Part shown: positions 1 through 5,388 of the stretch, piece by piece
Position numbering within the stretch: position 1 is the first letter of the stretch
Layout of the letters: the number at the start of each line of letters is the position of its first letter
From: Candidatus Pacearchaeota archaeon
GTDB lineage: Archaea; Nanoarchaeota; Nanoarchaeia; Pacearchaeales; GW2011-AR1
Length of the DNA stretch: 16,392 bases
NCBI GenBank assembly: GCA_002686195.1
Contig: NZAS01000011.1
Span: 28,576-44,967, forward strand
Reading direction: 5' to 3'
Made by a program: the position numbers and the translations under genes
Notes under the pieces: generated by a model
The model's database searches: none
Told to the model about the DNA's origin: nothing
What the model saw: the letters and a program-made list of their open reading frames with translations, nothing else

Positions 1-68
1 TGCCTCCGTCCACGACGTATTTTCCTATAGTCAATGATTTATTTCTTTTATTTCCCTGTATATACCCT

Positions 69-98
69 AAAAAGAAAAAACCCAGCGTATTGCTGGGT
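69..98 (-). terminator. Rho-independent terminator closing the leftmost minus-strand gene run
   Basis: Read on the minus strand, a perfect 7-bp stem ACCCAGC/GCTGGGT (arms 80-86 and 92-98) with a 5-base loop is followed directly by TTTTTCTTTTT (79 down to 69). This is a textbook intrinsic terminator. It lies about 55 bases past the stop of the last minus-strand gene at 154. The AT-rich bases in between hold nothing I can identify, and the 68 bases to its left show no supported gene. Confidence 0.9.
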
Positions 99-153
99 AT
101 TCTGTATAAGAGATATTAAATTAATTTATATATATTATTTATTTTCAGGAGCT

Positions 154-432
154 TTAGCCATCTCCCTCTGGAATCCATGCTGGATTATTTCCCTCTATCG
201 CTGGATTACCATCTGTCTCTGGAACCCAACCGGGCTCGATTTGACCGTGAGCGGAGAGTGCAAATCCCTGAGACCATAAGCCTTCTAATATTCTTTTGGC
301 CACCTGCTCTGGGAAGCGCTCTTCAGCAAACCAGTTCTTTATTATACCTACCAGAGCTACCTCGCCACCTGCGGCTGCATCATATGCTCTCTTCATTAAT
401 CTATAATTTTTATTTCCCGCTATTTTCTTCAT
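154..432 (-). CDS. Small hypothetical protein with MKKIA-type N-terminus, 92 aa
   Basis: I do not recognise a family. The ATG at 432 follows GGAGATACC, a good ribosome site that is identical to that of the next gene upstream. Residues 1-16 (MKKIAGNKNYRLMKRA) match the start of the 444-734 product, while the rest is unrelated to it. The middle (about 18-60) looks helical, with an AxxGGEVALVGIIKNWFAEE stretch. The C-terminal third is Trp/Pro/Gly/Glu-rich and ends PAWIPEGDG, with a second similar element GWVPETDG about 20 residues earlier. There is no signal peptide or clear membrane segment. It is the last gene before the terminator and lies 11 bases after the 444-734 gene, so the two are probably co-transcribed. 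The reading frame is convincing because of the ribosome site and the paralogous start; the function is unknown. Confidence 0.8.
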   Translation of the reverse strand: MKKIAGNKNYRLMKRAYDAAAGGEVALVGIIKNWFAEERFPEQVAKRILEGLWSQGFALSAHGQIEPGWVPETDGNPAIEGNNPAWIPEGDG

Positions 433-444
433 GGTATCTCCTAT
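391..444 (-). repeat. 5' cassette duplicated between two MKKIA genes (second copy 693-746)
   Basis: The 54 bases covering the ribosome site, start codon and first codons of the 154-432 gene recur at a constant offset of 302 at 693-746, at the start of the 444-734 gene. I count about eight mismatches. Similarity stops abruptly after about residue 16, so only the 5' end is shared. This suggests either a common ancestor with rapid divergence of the rest or a swapped 5' segment. Confidence 0.75.
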
Positions 445-734
445 TAATGAACCATATATTCTTTTATACTGAAGTGGACATCAGAATAATCATAAATTTC
501 TTCACCAAACTCGTCTAAACCTCCACCCTTGTTGGGGTTTTTGGTGGCCTCTGATTCTGTGGCTACGGCTTTGGCTTTTTCTTCGCTAGAATAAATTCCT
601 TCTATTCTGCTTCCCTCGTAATCTACATTCTTCATAACAACCCAGACCTTTGGCCCTGGGCCGGCATATGGACCAATGGTGACGAGGGCTTTCTTTCTTA
701 ATCTATAGTTTTTATCTGATGCTATCTTCTTCAT
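444..734 (-). CDS. Small hypothetical protein with MKKIA-type N-terminus, 96 aa
   Basis: Family not recognised. The ATG at 734 is preceded by AGGAGATACC, the same leader as the 154-432 gene. Residues 1-16 (MKKIASDKNYRLRKKA) match that neighbour. The remainder reads like a small alpha/beta domain: a probable strand KVWVVMKNVDYEG, then an acidic helix with EEKAKAVATESEATKN, and a C-terminal FGEEIYDYSDVHFSIKEY. The spacing VWVVM...IYSSEEKAKAVA resembles small beta-alpha-beta domains in which a strand is followed by an S-E-E-K-A helix. That is a general impression, not a family assignment. It lacks the INELIKLA tag found on most neighbours. It lies 49 bases downstream of the tag-only gene at 784-885 and probably shares its transcript. 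Confidence 0.82.
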   Translation of the reverse strand: MKKIASDKNYRLRKKALVTIGPYAGPGPKVWVVMKNVDYEGSRIEGIYSSEEKAKAVATESEATKNPNKGGGLDEFGEEIYDYSDVHFSIKEYMVH

Positions 735-783
735 GGTATCTCCTATGGTTTATTCCTTCTTATTAATAGTTACCGGAAGCTTC

Positions 784-885
784 CTATTCTCTCATACTTC
801 TAATCAAAGCATCAAGCTGATCTGCTTCCTTGTGATAACCAATCTTGTCTAATGCGTTTGCAAGTTTTGTTATTTCATTTATCAT
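784..885 (-). CDS. Stand-alone N-terminal tag peptide, 33 aa
   Basis: An ATG at 885 opens a 33-codon frame ending in TAG at 784. The protein begins MINEITKLANALDKIGYHKE, continues ADQLDALI, and ends RSMRE. It aligns along its whole length with the N-terminal tag of the neighbouring larger proteins and has nothing after the tag. A GAGA element seven bases before the ATG is a plausible ribosome site, and the upstream gene stops 13 bases earlier. The intact frame, with the tag's key residues (KLA, LD, G, KEAD, LD) kept, argues that it is translated and selected. It could instead be the remnant of a longer gene that lost its 3' part: after the TAG there is no continuing homologous frame that I can see. 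If real, it could compete with tagged partners or cap the binding site. That role is inferred. Confidence 0.65.
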   Translation of the reverse strand: MINEITKLANALDKIGYHKEADQLDALIRSMRE

Positions 886-898
886 TTCTTAATCTCGT

Positions 899-1384
899 TT
901 ATAAACCTGCAAGAGTTTTGTATCTTTGCTTTTGATTCGAAAGAGTTGCGCTAAGCTCATTAAACCTTTCTCTGGTATCATCATTAAGATCCATTGCATT
1001 TAGCTCTTCTGTATTTGCTTTTATTTCCTTTTTTAATCTAACCATATTGATCAATTGTCTGCGAGCATCTCCACATCTAAACCCTGTGCCATTTGGATCT
1101 CGGTTTGGACTTAATTCTTTAAGAACCTCTAAATAATAAGCAGCATCTTCTCCAAATTCATTTCTCAGTCCTTCATCGCTGGTAAATGTAAGTGGAACTC
1201 CGGGTCCGCAAACCTTTTCGTGATCAAGTCCCTCTGCGGCTTCTGTATAATCGCCTTCCGACCCGGTGCTTACATAAGATCCATTGTCTGCATGCTTCTT
1301 TAAAACTGCATCCAAATAATCAGCTTCTTTGTGATAGCCGTTATTGTCTAAGTGGGTTGCGAGTTTTAATAGTTCGTTAATCAT
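899..1384 (-). CDS. Tagged hypothetical protein, 161 aa
   Basis: Residues 1-30 are the shared tag (INELLKLATHLD, NNGYH, KEADYLDAVLKK). I chose the ATG at 1384 rather than the first possible start at 1399. It aligns with the tag in every paralog, overlaps the stop of the upstream gene in an ATGA arrangement (1381-1384), and has GGAAG nine bases upstream. After the tag come a Ser/Gly/Glu linker (about 32-55), a middle part with two cysteines (VCGPGVPLTF and FRCGDARRQ), and a C-terminal helical region (about 110-161) rich in Lys/Glu/Asn/Gln that looks like a coiled-coil hairpin. I recognise no enzyme motif. The tag DNA is nearly identical to that of the adjacent 1381-1800 gene, but the two proteins differ completely after it. 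Confidence 0.88.
   Translation of the reverse strand: MINELLKLATHLDNNGYHKEADYLDAVLKKHADNGSYVSTGSEGDYTEAAEGLDHEKVCGPGVPLTFTSDEGLRNEFGEDAAYYLEVLKELSPNRDPNGTGFRCGDARRQLINMVRLKKEIKANTEELNAMDLNDDTRERFNELSATLSNQKQRYKTLAGL
1286..1368 (-). repeat. Near-identical tag cassette (second copy 1702-1784)
   Basis: 83 bases within the 899-1384 gene recur at an offset of 416 in the 1381-1800 gene. I find only three mismatches (1294, 1355-1361 region), with third-codon positions conserved as well. Both copies encode the tag through LDAVLKK and the following A-D codons. The sequence on either side is unrelated. This is far more similarity than protein selection alone would leave, so a recent duplication or gene conversion limited to the tag is likely. 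Confidence 0.85.
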
Positions 1385-1800
1385 TGTGCTAGCTTCCAAG
1401 AGTGATAGTCATTGGTTCCATAGTAAACAGACTTATCGGATTCATCTAGAACTAAATGTTCTCTAACAATTTTGCCAGCCTCTCTTTGGATGCTTGTACT
1501 TTGTTTAAGTGCGGACTGTTGTGCTTTCATATGAAATTGCTTATCAACTATATTGAATTGATAGTAGCTACCCTTACTGCTTTTGTATATCTCATAGGTA
1601 AAGGCGCCCTCTCTAGCTTCCTGATCAGCGAGCTCAAATATCTTTGCGGTTATTGCATTGGTAACAAGAATATAATTGGCATCAGTATTTTTGGAAGCTG
1701 GGTCTGCATACTTCTTTAAAACTGCATCCAAATAATCAGCTTCTTTGTGATAGCCGTTATTGTCTAAGTGGTTTGCAAGTTTTATTAAGCTGCCAAACAT
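1381..1800 (-). CDS. Tagged hypothetical protein, 139 aa
   Basis: The N-terminus MFGSLIKLANHLD, NNGYH, KEADYLDAVLKK is the shared tag with a slightly altered first helix. The rest (about 33-139) is unrecognised. It has predicted strands (NYILVTNAI, GAFTYEIYKSS, SYYQFNIV), a Lys/Gln helix (QFHMKAQQSALKQS), and ends YYGTNDYHSWKLAQ. It could be a small alpha/beta domain. The ATG at 1800 lies nine bases after the upstream stop. There is no good ribosome site there: the upstream sequence reads GGTAAAGTATAATA, so it may rely on translational coupling. Its stop overlaps the next gene's ATG by four bases. Function unknown. Confidence 0.85.
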   Translation of the reverse strand: MFGSLIKLANHLDNNGYHKEADYLDAVLKKYADPASKNTDANYILVTNAITAKIFELADQEAREGAFTYEIYKSSKGSYYQFNIVDKQFHMKAQQSALKQSTSIQREAGKIVREHLVLDESDKSVYYGTNDYHSWKLAQ

Positions 1801-1809
1801 TATTATACT

Positions 1810-2967
1810 TTACCAGTCCCACTCATCTGGTGGGGCCCCAGGCTCTGGTTCAGGCTCTGGTTCAGGCTCTGGTTCAGGCTCTGGTTCAGGCTCTGGTTCC
1901 CATGGTTCGAATGGATCTCGTCCTGGATCAGGTTCTACTACTATGGGCGCTCCTCCTCCGGATACCACGCGCTCCTGTTCGCGCTCCAACCTTCTCAGAT
2001 GTCCCTCTAGTTGGACGACACTCAAGCCGTCAGTATCAGTAGTGGTTCCAAGCTCTGCATCTAGTCCGGCTATTTGGTCTTTCAGATCTTCTATTAGCAG
2101 GTCCTCTTCCTGCCCCGCTTCCTCTTCCTGCTCCTCGGCTTCCTCTTTCATAGCTTTTATCCTGGCCTTCGCAGACTCGAACCATTCGTCTACATTATAA
2201 GCGTTAGGACACTCCCCGGTATCCTCTTCGGGCCACCCTATTTCCTTCCCCATGTCGCACATCCATCCGGTTGCTGTGACATCAAAATCAGCACCGGCAT
2301 CTAATAGCTCCTGCGCAATCGCGTCTATTGCACCCTTGTGAAAAATTCCCTCAAACAATTCTCCGTATGGCCCCTCTTTGTTCCATCCTGTGCATGTCTT
2401 CCCCATCACTTCTGAGGCGTCATTAAATATACTCTCCATAGTGCCTTCCGTATCAGGGCCATAACCCGTTCCGTTTCTAAACCTTCTTCTCAGCAAGCGG
2501 TCTAGTCTGTCTCTTGAGTCTTCCGAAGAGGAAGCCGGCCAATCCTTGCCTATCATGAGATCGTTGCATACATCATCATTCATGAGGTGGGCTAATAGAT
2601 CTTCAAACATTTCACCAGCGGGCGTTGTGTCAAACGCTGAAGCTGATCCCACTGGGACTCCTGCAGCTTGTCCTAACTGTCTTGCATCTGTCGAAAAGCG
2701 CTCCGAGATTCCTGTTCCGACAGCTGCAGCGGCGATGATGCCGAGTCGCTTACCTACAGCGGCTAGGGTCGCCCCTCCACGGATCCATTTAAGAACCCTG
2801 GTCACCCCACCAGCGCTTTTAACAAGAGACCCCGTTGACAAGGTAAGTCCATAAGCCTCCAATGAATTGTTTGTAATTTTATCTAAAAGATCTGCCTCTT
2901 TAACAAGACCTCTTGAGTCTAGCTCATTGGCTACTTTGATTAGTTCAACTAAGAATGTTTTTCCCAT
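1810..2967 (-). CDS. Tagged protein with hydrophobic segment, coiled coil and EP-repeat tail, 385 aa
   Basis: The ATG at 2967 follows GGAGA with a seven-base spacer. Domain order: tag at about 6-33 (VELIKVANELD, SRGLV, KEADLLDKI); hydrophobic Ala/Gly-rich segment at about 64-87 (GGATLAAVGKRLGIIAAAAV), long enough to cross or insert into a membrane; a globular middle at about 88-255 with cysteines at 134, 192, 237 and 253; a charged Glu/Lys/Ala coiled coil at about 262-335; ten consecutive Glu-Pro dipeptides at about 357-376; and the end PPDEWDW. EP repeats form extended rigid spacers in TonB-like and surface proteins, so the tail may hold the C-terminus away from the body (inference). It is the first gene of the leftmost run and follows the 364-base intergenic region, so the candidate promoter at 3004-3033 probably drives it. 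No family recognised. Confidence 0.9.
   Translation of the reverse strand: MGKTFLVELIKVANELDSRGLVKEADLLDKITNNSLEAYGLTLSTGSLVKSAGGVTRVLKWIRGGATLAAVGKRLGIIAAAAVGTGISERFSTDARQLGQAAGVPVGSASAFDTTPAGEMFEDLLAHLMNDDVCNDLMIGKDWPASSSEDSRDRLDRLLRRRFRNGTGYGPDTEGTMESIFNDASEVMGKTCTGWNKEGPYGELFEGIFHKGAIDAIAQELLDAGADFDVTATGWMCDMGKEIGWPEEDTGECPNAYNVDEWFESAKARIKAMKEEAEEQEEEAGQEEDLLIEDLKDQIAGLDAELGTTTDTDGLSVVQLEGHLRRLEREQERVVSGGGAPIVVEPDPGRDPFEPWEPEPEPEPEPEPEPEPEPEPGAPPDEWDW
1839..1898 (-). repeat. Five perfect 12-bp tandem repeats encoding (EPEP)5
   Basis: The plus-strand unit CAGGCTCTGGTT repeats five times without mismatch inside the 1810-2967 gene. Each unit encodes Glu-Pro-Glu-Pro in the sense direction. 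Perfect identity, including silent positions, points to recent expansion by slippage or recombination, so copy number is likely to vary between relatives. Confidence 0.95.
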
Positions 2968-3003
2968 GACAAATGTCTCCTTGCATTTAAAAATAATATT
3001 ACC

Positions 3004-3033
3004 ATATTAAGTTAATCTGACTATCACTCTCAA
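3004..3033 (-). promoter_or_regulatory. Candidate promoter for the 2967 gene run
   Basis: On the minus strand, TTGAGA (3033-3028) and TAATAT (3009-3004) are separated by 18 bases, close to the sigma70 consensus. Transcription would begin about 30 bases before the ATG at 2967 and include the GGAGA ribosome site. The phased repeats at 3042-3081 lie just upstream of the -35 box, where an activator or repressor could bind. The match is moderate, and AT-rich DNA produces such matches by chance. Confidence 0.4.
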
Positions 3034-3041
3034 CCCATTTT

Positions 3042-3081
3042 TTACCACTATAATCCACTTTGATCCACTTTGTACCACAAC
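3042..3081. repeat. Four 10-bp phased repeats with CCAC core
   Basis: Four consecutive 10-base units (3042-3051, 3052-3061, 3062-3071, 3072-3081) each carry CCAC at the same position, at 3045, 3055, 3065 and 3075. The two middle units share ATCCACTTT exactly, and the outer ones are TTACCACTAT and GTACCACAAC. A 10-bp period places every core on the same face of the helix, as expected for cooperative protein binding. They sit just upstream of the candidate promoter at 3004-3033. Confidence 0.7.
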
Positions 3082-3084
3082 GTA

Positions 3085-3210
3085 AAAATACTATCTAAGT
3101 ATTTTGTTGATTATCATAGAAAAAACAATGTATAATTAGCAACCGTCTTATGAAACCCCTATTTTATATAATATAAATACTAAATATTTTTATTGACTAT
3201 CAACAAAATA
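3085..3210. repeat. Hairpin plus separated 12-bp inverted repeat
   Basis: AAAATACT (3085-3092) and AGTATTTT (3098-3105) form a perfect 8-bp palindrome around five bases. Overlapping its right arm, TATTTTGTTGAT (3100-3111) is the exact reverse complement of ATCAACAAAATA (3199-3210), 87 bases away. The hairpin lacks a following T-run on either strand long enough to be a terminator. Possible roles are a pair of operator sites that loop, or part of an origin. Its role is not shown by the sequence. Confidence 0.6.
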
Positions 3211-3331
3211 TTAGCTATTAAAACCTGCTCCTATTTAAGCGTTTAGCAAAACATGAAAAATCCCTTAATTTATATATTTAAATTTTGGATTGTTCTACAT
3301 GCAAAATAAGGTTAATTATTAGTAGGAATTC

Positions 3332-3880
3332 TCAGTAAAGATCATCTGTTTTTATAACGTCCCAGATGTCTTTCCATTTGGACTTAAGAGCTTCATGGTC
3401 CGGAGGGATTACGTTATAGACCTTCTCTCCCTCTTCTATCCTTTCAAGATCTTCAGGTGTTGTTTTTACAACAGAGGCTTCGCCGGAATATGTTTCTCCA
3501 TCATCAAGGACTACTAGATAAATATCATTAAGATCGCTTCTTCTTTCGTCAGCATCTCTGAGTCTATCCTCCTTTACAGGATAACGTCCTGATGTAGATG
3601 CCGGATAGCGTTCAGATATATTTTGAACATCATCTATTGCATCTTGTAGTGCTTGCCAGTTTTCCATGAGAACTTTTGGATCTTGTTTTTCACGGCGAGG
3701 AGGCTTGTCAGGCTTATTGCGTGATCTTCTGAATTCATCAAGATTGATTACTTCTCCGAGTTGTTCTGGCTCTTCGATTTCTGTAGACATTTTTTTGATC
3801 ATAGAATCAATATAGTCAGCCTCTCTATGATAGCCTAGGCTGTCCAGATGAGTTGATAATTTTATTAATTCATTAATCAT
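3332..3880 (-). CDS. Tagged hypothetical protein, 182 aa
   Basis: The ATG at 3880 follows AGGAGACATA, a strong ribosome site. Tag at 1-30 (INELIKLSTHLD, SLGYH, READYIDSMIKK). A charged, Pro-rich, probably disordered linker follows (about 31-70: EEPEQLGEVINLDEF, RRSRNKPDKPPRREKQD). The middle has a helix (LMENWQALQDAIDDVQNI) and an Arg/Asp-rich stretch. The C-terminal part (about 118-182) begins with a strand IYLVVLDDGETYSGEASVV and ends in a helix (HEALKSKWKDIWDVIK). The LVVLDDGETYSG stretch resembles a small SH3-like or beta-barrel fold, but this is a weak impression. It is the last gene of its run before the intergenic region, and its own promoter may lie at 3895-3924. Function unknown. Confidence 0.9.
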   Translation of the reverse strand: MINELIKLSTHLDSLGYHREADYIDSMIKKMSTEIEEPEQLGEVINLDEFRRSRNKPDKPPRREKQDPKVLMENWQALQDAIDDVQNISERYPASTSGRYPVKEDRLRDADERRSDLNDIYLVVLDDGETYSGEASVVKTTPEDLERIEEGEKVYNVIPPDHEALKSKWKDIWDVIKTDDLY

Positions 3881-3894
3881 TATGTCTCCTTACC

Positions 3895-3924
3895 TATAAA
3901 GCTTAAAAATAATAGCATGAACAA
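3895..3924 (-). promoter_or_regulatory. Candidate promoter before the 3880 gene
   Basis: In the 64-base gap upstream of the ATG at 3880, the minus strand carries TTGTTC (3924-3919) and TTTATA (3900-3895) with an 18-base spacer. Such a promoter would leave a very short leader that still starts close to the AGGAGA ribosome site. The -35 box is imperfect and the gene may equally be read from upstream. Confidence 0.25.
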
Positions 3925-3944
3925 AATGTGTATTGATTAACTTA

Positions 3945-4514
3945 TTAGTCATGATATGTTACTTTTCCATCTGGAATTGGATCAGAAGATCCTCTTCCTC
4001 CACAGCTAGGTCTGGCCTCATCTCCAGGGCCTGTAAACTCAACTGTAAAATATACACCATCGCTACCCTGATAGTAACATGAGCCTCTGTAGTTGCCGTC
4101 AGAATAGTTTTGAGAACTAGATGATACAAATCTAGCATTTTGGTCTACACTATAATCCTCTTCGTAATCCTCTTCGTAATCCTCTTCGAGTCCCTCTCCC
4201 CATTCCTCTTCTAATTCTGCAAATAAAATATCTGCTTCTCGACAAGCCTCGCTTGCAGGGCCGTGTTGCTCACACATTGTTTCTATTTCTTCAAGCTCAT
4301 TTAAGTCTTCATTATATATTTCTTCATCATAAATTTCATCAAGTCGCTTCTGCAATGCCTCAAGCTTGCCTTTCCAATCTACAGAGTCAACCATTTTCTT
4401 TAAGGAGCCCATTGAAGCAGCCTCTTTTCTGATCATTTCATCAATATAATTAGCTTCTCGATAATAACCTTCGGTATCTAAATGAGTTGATAATTTTATT
4501 AATTCGTTAATCAC
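3945..4514 (-). CDS. Tagged acidic hypothetical protein, 189 aa (GTG start)
   Basis: The frame can be extended to another GTG at 4556 that overlaps the upstream stop. I prefer the GTG at 4514 because the tag then begins at residue 1 (VINELIKLSTHLD, TEGYY, REANYIDEMIRK), and GGAAG lies eight bases before it. Beyond the tag is a helical, very acidic region (about 45-125) ending in three exact EEDY repeats from 12-bp DNA repeats (4153-4188). The C-terminal part (about 126-189) is Ser/Tyr/Gly-rich with likely strands (NARFVSSSSQNYSDGNY, SCYYQGSDGVYFTVEFTGPGDEARPSCGG) and two cysteines that could pair. The GTG start and tag DNA closely match the internal gene start at 6222. No family recognised. 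Confidence 0.87.
   Translation of the reverse strand: MINELIKLSTHLDTEGYYREANYIDEMIRKEAASMGSLKKMVDSVDWKGKLEALQKRLDEIYDEEIYNEDLNELEEIETMCEQHGPASEACREADILFAELEEEWGEGLEEDYEEDYEEDYSVDQNARFVSSSSQNYSDGNYRGSCYYQGSDGVYFTVEFTGPGDEARPSCGGRGSSDPIPDGKVTYHD
4153..4188 (-). repeat. Three perfect 12-bp tandem repeats encoding EEDY
   Basis: The plus-strand unit TAATCCTCTTCG is repeated exactly three times inside the 3945-4514 gene, giving EEDYEEDYEEDY in the protein. The unit length is the same as for the EP repeats at 1839-1898, although the sequence is unrelated. Confidence 0.95.
4421..4514 (-). repeat. Tag cassette duplicated at 6129-6222
   Basis: The first 94 bases of the 3945-4514 gene align without gaps, at an offset of 1708, with 6129-6222, the start of the second half of the 568-codon frame. 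I count eight mismatches (about 91% identity), mostly silent, and both copies use GTG as start. Similarity ends at the start codon on one side and after residue 32 on the other, so only the tag region is shared. Confidence 0.85.
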
Positions 4515-4552
4515 TTTCTTTTCTTCCTGCCCCAGGAAGACGGATTGTCCTG

Positions 4553-4777
4553 TCACGTATCCACCATATCATAGGCCTCATCCTCCTGTTCTTCTTCTAC
4601 GTCTTCAAGCATTTCAGATAGATTTTCAAAATAATACGCTTCATCCTCAAGTCTTTGCCCACAGTCATCTGGGCCTTTTCCATGAACTTTAGTTATTATT
4701 CCATCCAAAAAGTCAGCTTCTTTGCTCAGCCCCTTTGAGTCAAGATAATTTGCTAATTTTATTAATTCGTTAATCAT
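4553..4777 (-). CDS. Tagged small acidic protein, 74 aa
   Basis: Tag at 1-30 (INELIKLANYLD, SKGLS, KEADFLDGIITK), followed by only about 44 residues: GPDDCGQRLEDEAYYF and then a run dominated by Glu/Asp with a few aromatic residues. The body is probably one acidic helix or is disordered. The ATG at 4777 overlaps the stop of the upstream gene (ATGA, 4774-4777), so translation is probably coupled; GGAAAGAAG upstream is a modest ribosome site. With the 33-residue gene at 784-885 it shows how short a tagged product can be. Function unknown. Confidence 0.88.
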   Translation of the reverse strand: MINELIKLANYLDSKGLSKEADFLDGIITKVHGKGPDDCGQRLEDEAYYFENLSEMLEDVEEEQEDEAYDMVDT

Positions 4778-5379
4778 TTAACTTCTTTCCAAAAATTATT
4801 TGCCGGAAGCTGGCCCGGTACAGCCAAAGGAATCCTGGGAGGATCACCCGGAGCTACAGGAATATTTGGGATTGTCGTGTCTCGCCCAGGAGACAGAAGC
4901 TCTTGCCCGCTGTCATCTATATATTTAACAACTCTGCCATCAGCATCTCTAAACTGTGTCCATCCGTATGCTCTCCACTTAGTTCCCGGATCGGAGGCAG
5001 CCTCTGCTTCTTCTACTTCTTCGGCAACCAATCCTTTTTCTGCAACATCTTCCATAAGGCTATCAAATCCGCCTTGGCCTTCTCTTATGATTATATCTTC
5101 TGTTGCATTTCCAGCAGTATCCAACCAACTATGCTTATTTGCAGGACCTTCTGTTACTAAGAAAATATTTTGATCTGGTACATATATGTATCTATACGGA
5201 TCTCCTCTCCTGACAATAAAATGGTTTCTGTCTAAATTAAATTCTCTTAATTTTTTTGCAGAATAAGAACTGGGGCCTATTTCAAAAGATTTTTTAACTA
5301 TCTTGTCTATATAATCGGCCTCTTTATAATAACCTTTATTATCAAGATGAATTGCTAATTTTATTAATTCGTTAATCAT
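4774..5379 (-). CDS. Tagged hypothetical protein, 201 aa
   Basis: The ATG at 5379 follows AGGAGGGATAT, a strong ribosome site that includes the TAG stop of the upstream gene. Tag at 1-30 (INELIKLAIHLD, NKGYY, KEADYIDKIVKK). Then comes a probable beta domain (about 45-90: NHFIVRRGDPYRYIYVPDQN, IFLVTEGPANKHSWL), an acidic Ala/Glu helix (about 110-130, EEVEEAEAASDPG), a second strand-rich part (KWRAYGWTQFRDADGRVVKYIDDSG) and a Pro-rich tail (PNIPVAPGDPPRIPLAVPG) ending NNFWKEVK. The Pro-rich stretch may be an extended linker. No catalytic motif is evident and no family recognised. Confidence 0.9.
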   Translation of the reverse strand: MINELIKLAIHLDNKGYYKEADYIDKIVKKSFEIGPSSYSAKKLREFNLDRNHFIVRRGDPYRYIYVPDQNIFLVTEGPANKHSWLDTAGNATEDIIIREGQGGFDSLMEDVAEKGLVAEEVEEAEAASDPGTKWRAYGWTQFRDADGRVVKYIDDSGQELLSPGRDTTIPNIPVAPGDPPRIPLAVPGQLPANNFWKEVK

Positions 5380-5388
5380 ATATCCCTC

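Larger units (their letters stand above)
2968..3331. other. AT-rich intergenic control region
   Basis: This is the only long stretch without a gene in the window. It lies between the gene ending at 3332 and the gene starting at 2967, both minus strand. Contents: a candidate minus-strand promoter (3004-3033), four phased 10-bp CCAC repeats (3042-3081), an 8-bp hairpin (AAAATACT at 3085-3092 and AGTATTTT at 3098-3105), and a separated 12-bp inverted repeat (3100-3111 and 3199-3210). From about 3211 to 3331 I see only AT-rich sequence with no clear terminator for the upstream gene. No frame longer than a few codons has a ribosome site. The combination of short direct repeats, inverted repeats and high A+T suits an operator cluster and is also typical of replication origins. 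I cannot decide between them. Confidence 0.6.

Noticed and set aside
20..40. ACTATAGG on the minus strand resembling the end of T7/SP6-type promoters
   Set aside because: Only eight bases match, the upstream part of the consensus is absent and no similar site is seen before other genes.
1760..2200. Plus-strand frames rich in Ser/Gly or Val/Gln/Ala across the 12-bp repeat
   Set aside because: They are mirror frames of the EP repeats in the 1810-2967 gene, without ribosome sites, and the minus-strand frame has a tag, a ribosome site and a coherent protein.
3042..3081. CRISPR array
   Set aside because: The repeats are 10 bp, contiguous and without spacers, so they cannot be a CRISPR array; a binding-site array is the better reading.
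3107..3136. Plus-strand promoter TTGATT-N18-TATAAT
   Set aside because: The match is fair, but no plus-strand gene follows within the intergenic region and such hexamers are common in AT-rich DNA.
3172..3179. TATAAATA resembling a T4 late promoter
   Set aside because: It points along the plus strand where no gene follows, and is a single match in very AT-rich sequence.
4515..4556. GTG at 4556 as start of the 3945 gene
   Set aside because: It overlaps the upstream stop, but the GTG at 4514 aligns with the tag start of all paralogs and has its own GGAAG site.
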